From: Alistipes megaguti
GTDB taxonomy: Bacteria; Bacteroidota; Bacteroidia; Bacteroidales; Rikenellaceae
DNA: 64,000 bases
Direction of reading: 5' to 3'
Assembly: GCF_900604385.1 (NCBI RefSeq)
Contig: NZ_LR027382.1
Location: 434,001 to 498,000, forward strand
In this document: positions 33,296 to 42,361 of the stretch, piece by piece
Numbering within the stretch: the first letter of the stretch is position 1
Layout of the letters: every line of letters starts with the position of its first letter
The notes under the pieces: model-generated
Told to the model about the DNA's origin: nothing
The model's database searches: none
The model's input: only the letters and a program-made list of their open reading frames with translations
Made by a program: the position numbers and the translations under genes

Positions 33296-35557
33296 TTATT
33301 CGTTTTTAACACCTATGCCCAGCCGTGCCAGCGGCGAATCCTCGCGCTGCGCAAAGTCGTAATGCGCGGCATCGACATAGACGGGTTCCAGTTCATAGAG
33401 CTCCCCCTTGACGGCCTTGCCCGTCATCGAGAGGATGGCGCCGGCATTCCAGAAATTGCACGCCGAGATGGAGACCTTCTCCCAAGTGGCCTCGTCCAGA
33501 CGGATCGAACGTCCGCCCCGACCGCTGTTCGAGAAGTTGCACCCCTCGATGTCGAGCACCTGCGGACCGACGAGCCGCATCACCGAACCGCGCTCCTTGT
33601 TGCAGCAGTCCTCGAAGTTGCAGCGGCGGATCGTCACATAGGGACCGGCCGTCGACTCGTCGCTGCCGCCGCGGTAGATGTTGATAGGCAGTCCGAGGAT
33701 GCGGTAGAACGAGCAGTTTTCGATCACCATGTCGTCGGCGTTGTAGCGTCCCTTGTCGTCGCGTTCGGCGGCGTAGTTGATGGCGTCGCCCGAGAGGTCG
33801 CGGAAGATCGAGTTGCGGATCTCGACCCGTCCGGCAAAGGTGGCCTGCGTTCCCTTGACGGCAAAGAAGCCGCCCTCGCCGAAGTCGTAGAAGGCGCAAT
33901 TGTCCACCCAGAGGTTGTAGGGGCGGATCATGTCGCGGGCCGTCGAGATGCCGGCCTTGGCCAGCGCCTTGCCATCCTCGAGGCGGCCCGAGAAGGCGAT
34001 CCCCTCAATATGCAGTTCACCGCCATCGGCGATGGTCACCATGTTGTCACCGCGCGTTCCGTTGAAGCGCACGACGGGACGCTCGCCCCCCTTCACGCCG
34101 CGGATCGTCAGCGGTACGCGCACCACCATGGCACGCTGGATGGCGTAGTCACCGCCGGCATCGGCCAGTTCGACCACCGACCCCGCCTCGGCCTGCTCGA
34201 CCACGGCCGGAAGGTCCTCACCGGCATGCACCGTATAGACGCGCTCCGAGCGCGACTGTGCCTGCACCTCGGGACGGTACCACGAGGCCCCCTTGCCGGC
34301 ACGCATCTCCGTCTCCGCAGGCAGTACGGGAAGCTGCGGCTGAACGTTCTCGAAACCCTTGATCTCACACGGACGGGCCAGCGCGACGCGGTTGTCGCGG
34401 AAGGTGAAGCCGTCGGTGCGGTCAACGGCGATGAACGGAGTGTCGGCCTTCGGATTGACGATCGTATTGCGGGCGAACAACACCCGCTCGGGGGCCAGCG
34501 TCCGCTCGAGGTCCTTGCCCGTGCCGAACTCGATGTTCGAGCAGTTGATGAAAGTGTTGTCCGTCAGTTCGACATCCTCGACCTGACAGTAGCGGTTGGG
34601 CAGCGAGTTGGGCACGGCGTCCATCAGGGCCAGCGCCGAGAAGAAGCGTTCGCCGGCGATGCCCACCAGCGTATTGCGGCGCACCTTGTGGCCGGCGTTG
34701 ATCACGCGGATACCGCCCGTATTGCGTTTGCCATGGCCTACGAAGAGGTTCTCCTCGACCGTATTGCGGTCGCCGTGGCGCAGGGCCAGCACCCCTTCCG
34801 CCTCAAAGAAGACGTTGCGGCGGATCGTATTGTCGCTCGACTTGATCGAGACCACCTCGACCTCGCCGTTGCAGCGGTCGAAGAGGTTCTCCTCAATGAG
34901 CGTATTGGACGACGAGTAGGCCTGCTGCGAGGTGCCGACACGGATCGTCTCGGCGCCGTTCGAACCGTAGACCGGACGCGGACCGAACCAGTTGTGGTCG
35001 ATGCGGTGGAAGTTCTGCTGGCTGCGCTCCTCGTTGAGCATGACGATCAGCGTGACACCCAGGTTGAGCTTGCCGGTCAGCGTGCAGTGGTCGACGCGGT
35101 TGTGACGTCCGTAGAGCAGGATGTAGCTGTAGGCCATGTCGCGGCGTGCGGGATTGTAGCCGTCGACGACACACTCCGTCAGGCGGCAGTGGTTGGCCAC
35201 CTCGCGGCCGTTGCGGAACTCGATGACCGAACCCGACGGCGCGTGTCCGTCCCGGAAGCAGAGGCCGCTCACCTCGACCCATTCTCCCGCCAGACGCAAC
35301 GTCGAGGTGCCCGTGAAGACCACCCCGCCGGGCGTCTGAGCCTCGATGCACAGGGGCTTTTTCTCGGTGCCGCGGCCGAGCCATTTCAGCGTCAGATCGT
35401 TGTATATGCCATCTTCGATCACAATGCGGTCGCCGGGCTTCGCCTCGCGCAGCGTCGCGGCCACATCGCCTGCAGCCACGCGGTATTCACGCGCCGGGAG
35501 CGTCGCGGCTGCCAGCACGGCCACCGTCAGCAACAGATATTTCAGCGATTTCATCAT
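33296..35557 (-). CDS. PL6 alginate lyase, two-domain type
   Basis: This 753-residue protein has a signal peptide (1-21) and two parallel beta-helix domains (about 25-400 and 430-740), as in AlyGC. Catalytic K239 (EVVSIKSS) and R260 (LALRHGD) are 21 residues apart, the same spacing as K250/R271 in chondroitinase B. Acidic and Asn calcium ligands are present just before (ETIRVGT, NEERS). PL6 enzymes cut polyG or mixed alginate. I chose the double ATG at 35557/35554. The longer frame has no signal peptide at its start. It is 14 nt after the second PL6 gene. Confidence 0.9.
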   Translation of the reverse strand: MMKSLKYLLLTVAVLAAATLPAREYRVAAGDVAATLREAKPGDRIVIEDGIYNDLTLKWLGRGTEKKPLCIEAQTPGGVVFTGTSTLRLAGEWVEVSGLCFRDGHAPSGSVIEFRNGREVANHCRLTECVVDGYNPARRDMAYSYILLYGRHNRVDHCTLTGKLNLGVTLIVMLNEERSQQNFHRIDHNWFGPRPVYGSNGAETIRVGTSQQAYSSSNTLIEENLFDRCNGEVEVVSIKSSDNTIRRNVFFEAEGVLALRHGDRNTVEENLFVGHGKRNTGGIRVINAGHKVRRNTLVGIAGERFFSALALMDAVPNSLPNRYCQVEDVELTDNTFINCSNIEFGTGKDLERTLAPERVLFARNTIVNPKADTPFIAVDRTDGFTFRDNRVALARPCEIKGFENVQPQLPVLPAETEMRAGKGASWYRPEVQAQSRSERVYTVHAGEDLPAVVEQAEAGSVVELADAGGDYAIQRAMVVRVPLTIRGVKGGERPVVRFNGTRGDNMVTIADGGELHIEGIAFSGRLEDGKALAKAGISTARDMIRPYNLWVDNCAFYDFGEGGFFAVKGTQATFAGRVEIRNSIFRDLSGDAINYAAERDDKGRYNADDMVIENCSFYRILGLPINIYRGGSDESTAGPYVTIRRCNFEDCCNKERGSVMRLVGPQVLDIEGCNFSNSGRGGRSIRLDEATWEKVSISACNFWNAGAILSMTGKAVKGELYELEPVYVDAAHYDFAQREDSPLARLGIGVKNE

Positions 35558-35571
35558 CTTCTTTCTTACCG

Positions 35572-36984
35572 TTATTCGGTTTTCCACGAGCACCCGGCCG
35601 CCTCACGGATAGCATTCATGGCGGGCTGTACGTTGGGTTTGGCCGGAGCCGAGGTCAGCGAGGGCAGCGAAACACCGCGCTGCCGACCGTAGAGTTTGTT
35701 ATCGTTCCATTCGATCTCGGGGGCCGCGGGCTCCGTGGCGCAATCCACGGCGTAGCCCGACGAGGTCGCCGAAACGATGTTGCCCTCGATCACCGTCGAG
35801 ACAACGGGCACCACCTGATTGCTCGAACTGCTCGCATAGTTGACATTCAGTCCGTACTTGCAGTCGTAGACCATGTTGTAGCGCACCTTGGCATTCTTGA
35901 CCTGCCAGTAGCCGCTCAAAGCCGGATTCTCCTGCCCGCGCACCAGACAGATGGCCGACCGGTAGCCCGTACCGGCCAACCCCTCGAGGTAGTTGTGCTC
36001 GACAGTGTGCCCCTCGCCGATCAGACGGATACCGCCCGTACCCGACATGCCGTTTCCGACGAAGTAGTTGCCCGTCACCGTGCAGTTGTTGCCGTGGCGC
36101 ATGGTCAGCGTACCCTGACACTCGACGAAGAGGTTGCGGCGGTAGGTGTTCCCGCACGACTTGTTCGAGACGATCTCGGCCTGCTCGCCGTGGCAGTGGT
36201 AGAAGTAGTTGTCCTCGACCGTGCAGGCGGCCTCCTGCATCGAGTAGGTGCTCGTGCCGATGCGGATGGTCTCCTGACCGTTGATCGCCTTGCCGTTGTC
36301 GTCACGGAGCGTCACGGGACGCTCGAAGTGGTTCGCGACGATCGCATGGCGGGGCGTGATGCCCTCCTCGAGCCAGACAACCATCAGCGTGCCGATGTTG
36401 CGTTTGTCGCGGAAGGTGCATCCCTCGACGCGGTGGTCCGTGCCGTAGAGCGAAACCCACTTCGTGTCGGTTTCGGCATCCTCCCGCGTATTGTCGCCCG
36501 TAATGGCGCAGTCACGCACCGTGCAGTGCGAGGAGCCCTTGGCCAGCGTTACGACCGACTTGCCCGAGACGGGTTCGGGGTTGCGCCACCAGAAGCCCTC
36601 CACTTCGGCGCAGGTTCCCGAGACCGAGATCCGCGACGTACCCGTGAAGCAGACCGCCCCGGCCTTCTCGGCCCGCAGGATGACGGGCTGTTCGGCCGTA
36701 CCGGCACTCTTCAACTCGGCGATCTGGTCGCTGTAGAGGCCGTTGCGCCAGACAACGACCGTACCGGGCTTCAGCGTCCCGAGGGCCTTCAGTTCATCGG
36801 CCGACGAGACGTAGAACGTCGTCTCGGGGTCCGGGGTCGGATCGGAATCCTGCCCCTGGTCGGAACCGGCACCCTGGGAGGTGTTTCCACTGCCCGCCGA
36901 CGACTCCACCGCGGAGGCTTCGCCCCCCGAGCAGGCCAGCGTCTGAATGGCCAGCAGCATCAACAATATGGTTTTACGCATCAT
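35572..36984 (-). CDS. PL6 alginate lyase lipoprotein, single-domain
   Basis: This 470-residue protein has a lipobox (TLAC18), a low-complexity S/G/D/P linker (about 20-55) and a single parallel beta-helix. Catalytic K275 (EIVSNKSC) and R296 (LTMRHGN) again lie 21 residues apart. The linker and lipid anchor suggest outer-membrane, possibly surface, placement, unlike the soluble two-domain PL6 encoded 14 nt downstream. Together they could split endo-cutting outside from trimming inside. It is the first enzyme gene after the binding-protein genes, behind a strong RNA hairpin. Confidence 0.9.
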   Translation of the reverse strand: MMRKTILLMLLAIQTLACSGGEASAVESSAGSGNTSQGAGSDQGQDSDPTPDPETTFYVSSADELKALGTLKPGTVVVWRNGLYSDQIAELKSAGTAEQPVILRAEKAGAVCFTGTSRISVSGTCAEVEGFWWRNPEPVSGKSVVTLAKGSSHCTVRDCAITGDNTREDAETDTKWVSLYGTDHRVEGCTFRDKRNIGTLMVVWLEEGITPRHAIVANHFERPVTLRDDNGKAINGQETIRIGTSTYSMQEAACTVEDNYFYHCHGEQAEIVSNKSCGNTYRRNLFVECQGTLTMRHGNNCTVTGNYFVGNGMSGTGGIRLIGEGHTVEHNYLEGLAGTGYRSAICLVRGQENPALSGYWQVKNAKVRYNMVYDCKYGLNVNYASSSSNQVVPVVSTVIEGNIVSATSSGYAVDCATEPAAPEIEWNDNKLYGRQRGVSLPSLTSAPAKPNVQPAMNAIREAAGCSWKTE

Positions 36985-37008
36985 GCTTGAGTTTCTTCTT
37001 AAACGTCC

Positions 37009-37049
37009 CCGGAAACCCTCCTCCGGTCACTCCGGAAGAGGGTCTCCGG
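37009..37049 (-). other. 18-bp intercistronic RNA hairpin (binding proteins / lyases)
   Basis: The arms 37009-37026 and 37032-37049 pair along 18 positions with a 5-nt loop. The two DNA mismatches are both G-U wobbles in the minus-strand RNA but would be A-C mismatches on the other strand, so the structure is selected in the PUL transcript. No T run follows. It likely stabilises the susCD/binding-protein part or attenuates lyase expression. A second palindrome, AAAAAACCGGTTTTTT (37073-37088), overlaps the upstream stop codon. Confidence 0.75.
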
Positions 37050-37087
37050 TTTCGTTCCCCAATTAACCTACTAAAAAACCGGTTTTT

Positions 37088-39061
37088 TTATTCATTCAAC
37101 GTTTTCGACCAGTAGAAGTCAAACTTGACATGGCCGTTAAGATCCGTAGCCACACCTTTTTTCTGTTCATCTACAGGCTCAGATTCATTCACCTTATCCG
37201 GATCCGCACACGTCACCTCCGTAATATGGATATAACCCTGCTTGCGGACATCGGCCAAATCTGAAGGCTTGGATCCTTTGGTATAGGTAACATACTGCAC
37301 AACAATCACGTCTCCAACGAGCCAGTCTCGATCCGATCCGAATGCCGGCGCGGATGCAGATGCCTTCGAATCAAAGAGAGTCATTGCCGAGATTGTGCCG
37401 TTCTTTACCGCATCGTATACTTCGCCGCTCTTCTGTACGGAGTAAAGAATGATCGGAGTACCATAGGATGAAGCTACCGACGTATTGTCTGCCGTACGAT
37501 GACATTTAAGCTGACTTGACGAACCGGTCGGATTTTGCCAGGCCAGTTTGCCGTCACTTCCGGTTGTCAGGAAAAGATAAGGCAGGATATCATAATACTG
37601 ATCGGCGGTAATATTGCTCTTATTCAGTGTAGATGCAGCAGAAATAGCGGCATTGGGAGATACCAGAGCAAACGGATCACACGATTCAGCCACCCAGGTG
37701 TCAGCCGAAATCACTTCACCCCGATCAGGCAGGAAGAATGCATGCTCACGCGCGAAATCAGGATACGGGAAATTCTTCACCGAACTGCTTCCAGATCCCA
37801 AAACAACATCCTTGTAGTAGTAGAACGGATAGACCTTGGCCGTGCCGAAGTCCACTTCGTTGCTACCGTTGTAAAGCGCCTTCACGGAAACCTCCTTAGC
37901 TTCGGTGAACGTCACGCCGTCCGGAACGATGAACTGCGCCTCGACATCCGTCGGCGTGCCGACCAGTTCGGCCTTGACGCCGTCAACCGTGAAGCCCTCG
38001 ATCGAGGCCAGGTTCTCACCCTTGACCGTCACCGTCTTGCCCAGATAGAACTTATTCTCCTCACCACCGTCCTGGGCCGTCATCGAAATCAGTTCGGGTT
38101 TGGCCGGACCTACGGGCGTCGTATCCAGACGCCAGGCCGAAGCGACCGTGGTCGTCTGTGCCGGAGTACCCCACTGGGCCGTCAGCTCAGCCTCGGCCAC
38201 AACCGGATCGGCCGCAGCGATCGACGTGGGGAATTTCACCGTGATGGTGCCGGCCTCGGCCGTCATCACGATCAGATCGTACTCGCCCCACTTCATGCCG
38301 TTCACCAGATCGAGGTTCTGACCCGTGAAGGTCACCTCGTCACCAAGGATGTTCTGCTCGCCCTCTTCCTGCGAAGCGGCATCGAACTTCGGCGTGTGCA
38401 ATGTGAAGAGCGTCTCGCCCGTCACGTCGATCGTCGCCGTGCCCCACTCGGCCGTGATGGCCAGTTCACTGTCGCCGGCGGCATACTCCCCGACCGGAAC
38501 GGCCACCTTGATCTCCTCGGCCGATACCGACGCAAAGTCGGCCGCCTCGACCGTCACTTCACCGAAGTGTACACGGGTGATCTGCTCGAGGTTGCGACCC
38601 ATGAGGGTCACCTCCGTGCCGACCGTACCCTCGGCCGGCGCGTAGGCCGTGATCAGGGCGTCGGTCACCGGAACCGTCAGATAATAGGGATAGTGGAAGA
38701 TAACGCTCTCGCCGTCGGCATCGTAGACATCGATCCACACCTGGTAGGGGGCGTCCTGCTGGGCAAGATCCAGCGCCGGAACCTTGAATTTCAACGTCTT
38801 GATCGTCTGCTCGGTAATCTCGGCCTCTACCCCGTCCACCGTGACGTGCGACACCAGGTCGAGGTTGAATCCCCCGGCCGAAACCTCCGTACCGATATAG
38901 GCACGGACGCTGCCGCTTTCGTCGGTCATCGGCGACAGGGTCGTCGAATTGATCGAAGGCGTATGCTGCGCATCGACCTCACTCTGCTCGGGGCCGCAGG
39001 CGGTCAGCGCCGCCAGCGATCCCGCCAGAAGAAGGGTCAGATATTTCGTGATTCGTTTCAT
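37088..39061 (-). CDS. TIG-repeat surface glycan-binding lipoprotein 2
   Basis: This 657-residue lipoprotein (LTAC22) has four IPT/TIG Ig-like repeats (about 38-400; for example GTVGTEVTLMGRNLEQITRV, LGDEVTFTGQNLDLV, LGKTVTVKGENLASI). A C-terminal domain follows (about 415-657) with YYKDVVLGSG, ADTWVAESCDPFAL and YYDILPYLFL. The C-terminal domain resembles that of the neighbouring 577-residue protein and probably binds the glycan. Such SusE/F-position proteins extend from the cell surface and feed the SusCD importer. The C-terminal third is less GC-rich than the rest. Ligand (alginate) is inferred from context. Confidence 0.82.
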   Translation of the reverse strand: MKRITKYLTLLLAGSLAALTACGPEQSEVDAQHTPSINSTTLSPMTDESGSVRAYIGTEVSAGGFNLDLVSHVTVDGVEAEITEQTIKTLKFKVPALDLAQQDAPYQVWIDVYDADGESVIFHYPYYLTVPVTDALITAYAPAEGTVGTEVTLMGRNLEQITRVHFGEVTVEAADFASVSAEEIKVAVPVGEYAAGDSELAITAEWGTATIDVTGETLFTLHTPKFDAASQEEGEQNILGDEVTFTGQNLDLVNGMKWGEYDLIVMTAEAGTITVKFPTSIAAADPVVAEAELTAQWGTPAQTTTVASAWRLDTTPVGPAKPELISMTAQDGGEENKFYLGKTVTVKGENLASIEGFTVDGVKAELVGTPTDVEAQFIVPDGVTFTEAKEVSVKALYNGSNEVDFGTAKVYPFYYYKDVVLGSGSSSVKNFPYPDFAREHAFFLPDRGEVISADTWVAESCDPFALVSPNAAISAASTLNKSNITADQYYDILPYLFLTTGSDGKLAWQNPTGSSSQLKCHRTADNTSVASSYGTPIILYSVQKSGEVYDAVKNGTISAMTLFDSKASASAPAFGSDRDWLVGDVIVVQYVTYTKGSKPSDLADVRKQGYIHITEVTCADPDKVNESEPVDEQKKGVATDLNGHVKFDFYWSKTLNE

Positions 39062-39079
39062 CGTCGAATGGGTTTTAGG

Positions 39080-40813
39080 TTATTGTTGGTTTGCCAGTTT
39101 CGAGTAGTCGTAATCGTACTTCTGCCAGTAGCAGTCGAAGGTCACCGTACTGTTGCCGTAGTTGGGCGTCGAGGCCTGATAAATCCGGAAATTGATCGTC
39201 CGAACATGCAGCAGTCCGATTCGTTTCACGTTGGAAGCAGGCGTATCCTTCGAATAACCGCTGTTGGCGTAGTAGAAGACCAGGAAGACGGCATCGACCT
39301 TGTAGTTCTCCGTATCCTGGAGATCGGCGGTCTGGTAGTCGCACCACGAACTCGACTTGATACCGCCCGCTACCGACGTGAGGCCAATGCCGGCACACGT
39401 ATTATCCGTCGTATTAAGCGGGAAGGTCTTCTCGTCGATGTTCTCAATCTGGCCGGTAAGGACCTTGTCGATCAAGGCCTTTTCGTTGGGATCAGCGGCA
39501 TTCAGGTAACGGAAGCCGATGATCGGAGTTCCGGGAATCGAGGCATTCGAGCCCGGCACACGGTTGTCGTTGCTTGAGGTCCCCTCGGGATTGGTGGCGT
39601 TGATGAAGAAATTCTTCAACTGGCTGTTCGAATTGGCCGGGGAGTTGAGCTGCAGGACATTGCCGCTGACGGCCGAGAAGAAGAAGTAGGGAACCACCGA
39701 ATAGTAATCCTCATCGCTCACCGAACCCGGCGTAGGCTGATTACCCGTACCGCTCCACTGACTGCCGTTATATTTCATGGCAATGGGATCCAATTCGCTC
39801 TTCCACTTTTCGTTGGCATAGATACGGCCGTTTTCGGGTGAGAAGAACGACGTAAAGGTGCTCTCTGCGCTGCGGCCCTGGCATACCGTAGTGATGTTCT
39901 CCCAGAACTTCACATAGGGAACATAAACCACGAAGGCTTCGCTGAGCGTAATCGTTTCGTTGCCGTCGAAGTATTCGGCCACAACGGTCGTCTCGGTGTC
40001 GCCGTCCTGGAAATCACCGGCCGGAACCGTGAAGGTCAGCGACGTGGGCTGTTTCGATATCAGGGCCTCGAACTCGCCGACCAGAATGCGGTCGACCTTG
40101 TCGAGGTTCTCGCCCGTCAGCGTCACGGACTTGCCGACGGCCGTACGCTCGAGCGTCACCGGCTGGTCGAAGACCGGAACCACGCGCACCACCTCGATCG
40201 AGGGGGCCTCGTCGAGCGGCGTGGTCACTGACGAGGTGCCGTCGAAGTAACGCAGCGTGATGCGTACGTTGCCGTTCTCGACATAGGGAACGCGGGCCAC
40301 GATCTCCGTGGTGCTCTGCTCCTGGATATCGCCCTCGTGGCCGTTCTCCTGCCCCTCGGCCGTGAAGATCACCGCCTCGACGGCCGAGAGATCCGTACCC
40401 GTCAGGAGCAGCTGCTCGCCCATGACCACCGACTTCTGCAGCAGGGCCGGCTTCAACGACGGAACGGCATACGAATAGGTGAATTCGCTCTCCGATTCAC
40501 CCTTGCCCTGAGTATTCTCGAGGATGATCCGCCCGTCGCGGCCGTTGGCTCCGGCCACGATCGACAGACGCGTATCCGACACCTTCTCCTTGATGACCAT
40601 CTCCTGGTCACCGATGTAGGCCTTTGTCACACCGCTCAGGTGCTGACCCGTGATGATGATCTCCGTACCCACGGGGGCCGAAGCCGGCGAGAAACTCTCG
40701 ATCAGCGGCGCATAGAGCGTCACATCGTCCACGTAGGTCTTGTCGCAACCCGTCGCCAGCAGCATCCCGACGGCCGTTGCAAAAGCACATATTCGATTCA
40801 AGATTCGTTTCAT
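39080..40813 (-). CDS. TIG-repeat surface glycan-binding lipoprotein 1
   Basis: This 577-residue lipoprotein (LATGC23) has three IPT/TIG repeats (about 35-300; APVGTEIIITGQHLSGV, VMGEQLLLTGTDLSAV, AVGKSVTLTGENLDKV). A C-terminal domain with KWKSELDPIAMKY and DEDYYSVVPYFFFSAVSG aligns by eye with the next protein. It lies directly after susD with a 19-nt gap, the usual position of SusE-like binding proteins. The paralogous pair suggests duplication followed by divergence of the binding site. No enzyme motif is present. Confidence 0.82.
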   Translation of the reverse strand: MKRILNRICAFATAVGMLLATGCDKTYVDDVTLYAPLIESFSPASAPVGTEIIITGQHLSGVTKAYIGDQEMVIKEKVSDTRLSIVAGANGRDGRIILENTQGKGESESEFTYSYAVPSLKPALLQKSVVMGEQLLLTGTDLSAVEAVIFTAEGQENGHEGDIQEQSTTEIVARVPYVENGNVRITLRYFDGTSSVTTPLDEAPSIEVVRVVPVFDQPVTLERTAVGKSVTLTGENLDKVDRILVGEFEALISKQPTSLTFTVPAGDFQDGDTETTVVAEYFDGNETITLSEAFVVYVPYVKFWENITTVCQGRSAESTFTSFFSPENGRIYANEKWKSELDPIAMKYNGSQWSGTGNQPTPGSVSDEDYYSVVPYFFFSAVSGNVLQLNSPANSNSQLKNFFINATNPEGTSSNDNRVPGSNASIPGTPIIGFRYLNAADPNEKALIDKVLTGQIENIDEKTFPLNTTDNTCAGIGLTSVAGGIKSSSWCDYQTADLQDTENYKVDAVFLVFYYANSGYSKDTPASNVKRIGLLHVRTINFRIYQASTPNYGNSTVTFDCYWQKYDYDYSKLANQQ

Positions 40814-40832
40814 AGGTTTTTGCTGTTATCGG

Positions 40833-42347
40833 TTAGTATCCGGGATTCTGAGCCACTTCGGGGTTGATGTTGATCACCGAGATGGGGATCGGAAGCAGCA
40901 CCTGCCACTCCGAAATCGGGCTGACCGTATAGTCGTACTCCGAGTAGAAGAGCTCCGAGGCGAAGAAGTTGTTGACCGTCGTGACGGCCGTGCCCCAGCG
41001 CATCAGGTCGAACCAGCGCTGGTTCTCGCAGGCCAGCTCCAGGCGGCGCTCCTTGCGCACAGCCTCACGGAAGAGGTACTTCGACGAGAGGTCTGTCGTC
41101 GTATAGGTGGCCGCGCCGGCGCGCTCGCGGATCATGTTCAGATAACGCATTGCCTCGTCCGTCGGACCCGACGTCTCGTTGATCCACTCGGCCAGCAGCA
41201 GCGCCACGTCGCCCACGCGCAGAATCGGCCAGTCCTTCTCACCGTCATACTCCGTGGTGATCGGCGAGAGGAACTTGTCACACCAGCGGGCCTCGACCGT
41301 CAGACCGGTCGTGGCGTTGTAGTAGCTCTCCTTCAGAGTTACCGCCTTGCGCTTGTCGGGATTCTCGGCCGTACCGTTGTTGTTGAAGGCCGACAACAGA
41401 TCGTCCGACGGATAGTTGTAGTGCTTGGGCGAACCCATGATCACGTTGTTGCCGTTGTTCATCGGGCCGAAGAGCGTGCCGAACGGGCTGCCCAGGCCGA
41501 CGTTGCCCGAGAGGTAACGCACGGCGAAGATGATCTCCTTGTTCATCTCGTTGTCCGTGGCGAAGATCCGGTCGTAGGGGACCAGATCGGCGCCGCTCTG
41601 CGGATTTCCGGCCGAAGCCAGCACCGAGCGCAGCAGATCGCCCGCCTTCATGTACTGCTCCGAGCCCACCTCGTAGCGCGTCATGTAGACCTTGGCCAGC
41701 AGCCCCTTGGCGGCGGGCATCGTGGCACGACCCTCATCGCCCGAAGCCGACGTTTCGGGGAGCATGTTGCCATCGATAATGGCATTCAGGTCACCCTCGA
41801 TCAGCGCGTAGATGTCCTCCACGGGCGAACGCTGCATGTAGCGGGCCTCGTCGGCACCGGTCTTCTTCGTCACGAGGAACACCGGGCCCCACAGCCGCAC
41901 CAGATTGAAATAGAGGTGTGCACGCAGGAACTTGGCCTCGCCTTCGTACTGGGCGCGCTGCGTGGGATCCTCCACCACGTCGAGGTACGAAATGACCTTG
42001 TTGGCGCGGTCGATGGCCGCATAGGCGGCATTCCAGTAGTTCTCGACCCAAGTGTGGGCCGTGGTGATAGTCCCCTGGTCGAGCTGCTCGATGAGCTTGG
42101 TATCCTGCGACGAGGAGCCGCTCACACGCATACGCGTGTTGTCCGAACGCAGCTCCGTGAGCGCCCACTCGTAATACATGACGTTGTGCAGGCCGTTGTA
42201 GGTGCCGATCACCAGGTCGTTGACCGCCGAGGCATCCTTCACGTACTCGTCGGCAGCAATTTCGGAATAGGGGTACTGATCCAGGTTGCAGGCGCCCAGA
42301 GCGAGCGTCAGGATCATCGAACCGATATATTTGAGCGTAGTTTTCAT
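40833..42347 (-). CDS. SusD/RagB-family outer-membrane lipoprotein
   Basis: This 504-residue lipoprotein (LALGAC20) has the SusD architecture: an N-terminal TPR-like helical part (YVKDASAVNDLVIGTYNGLHNV onward, ENYWNAAYAAIDRANKVISYL) and C-terminal motifs RKERRLELACENQRWFDLMRWG and LLPIPISVININPEVAQNPGY. Both C-terminal motifs are diagnostic of RagB/SusD. It caps the SusC barrel on the cell surface and binds oligosaccharide. It starts 14 nt after susC. Confidence 0.95.
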   Translation of the reverse strand: MKTTLKYIGSMILTLALGACNLDQYPYSEIAADEYVKDASAVNDLVIGTYNGLHNVMYYEWALTELRSDNTRMRVSGSSSQDTKLIEQLDQGTITTAHTWVENYWNAAYAAIDRANKVISYLDVVEDPTQRAQYEGEAKFLRAHLYFNLVRLWGPVFLVTKKTGADEARYMQRSPVEDIYALIEGDLNAIIDGNMLPETSASGDEGRATMPAAKGLLAKVYMTRYEVGSEQYMKAGDLLRSVLASAGNPQSGADLVPYDRIFATDNEMNKEIIFAVRYLSGNVGLGSPFGTLFGPMNNGNNVIMGSPKHYNYPSDDLLSAFNNNGTAENPDKRKAVTLKESYYNATTGLTVEARWCDKFLSPITTEYDGEKDWPILRVGDVALLLAEWINETSGPTDEAMRYLNMIRERAGAATYTTTDLSSKYLFREAVRKERRLELACENQRWFDLMRWGTAVTTVNNFFASELFYSEYDYTVSPISEWQVLLPIPISVININPEVAQNPGY

Positions 42348-42361
42348 CTTCGTTCCGGGTG

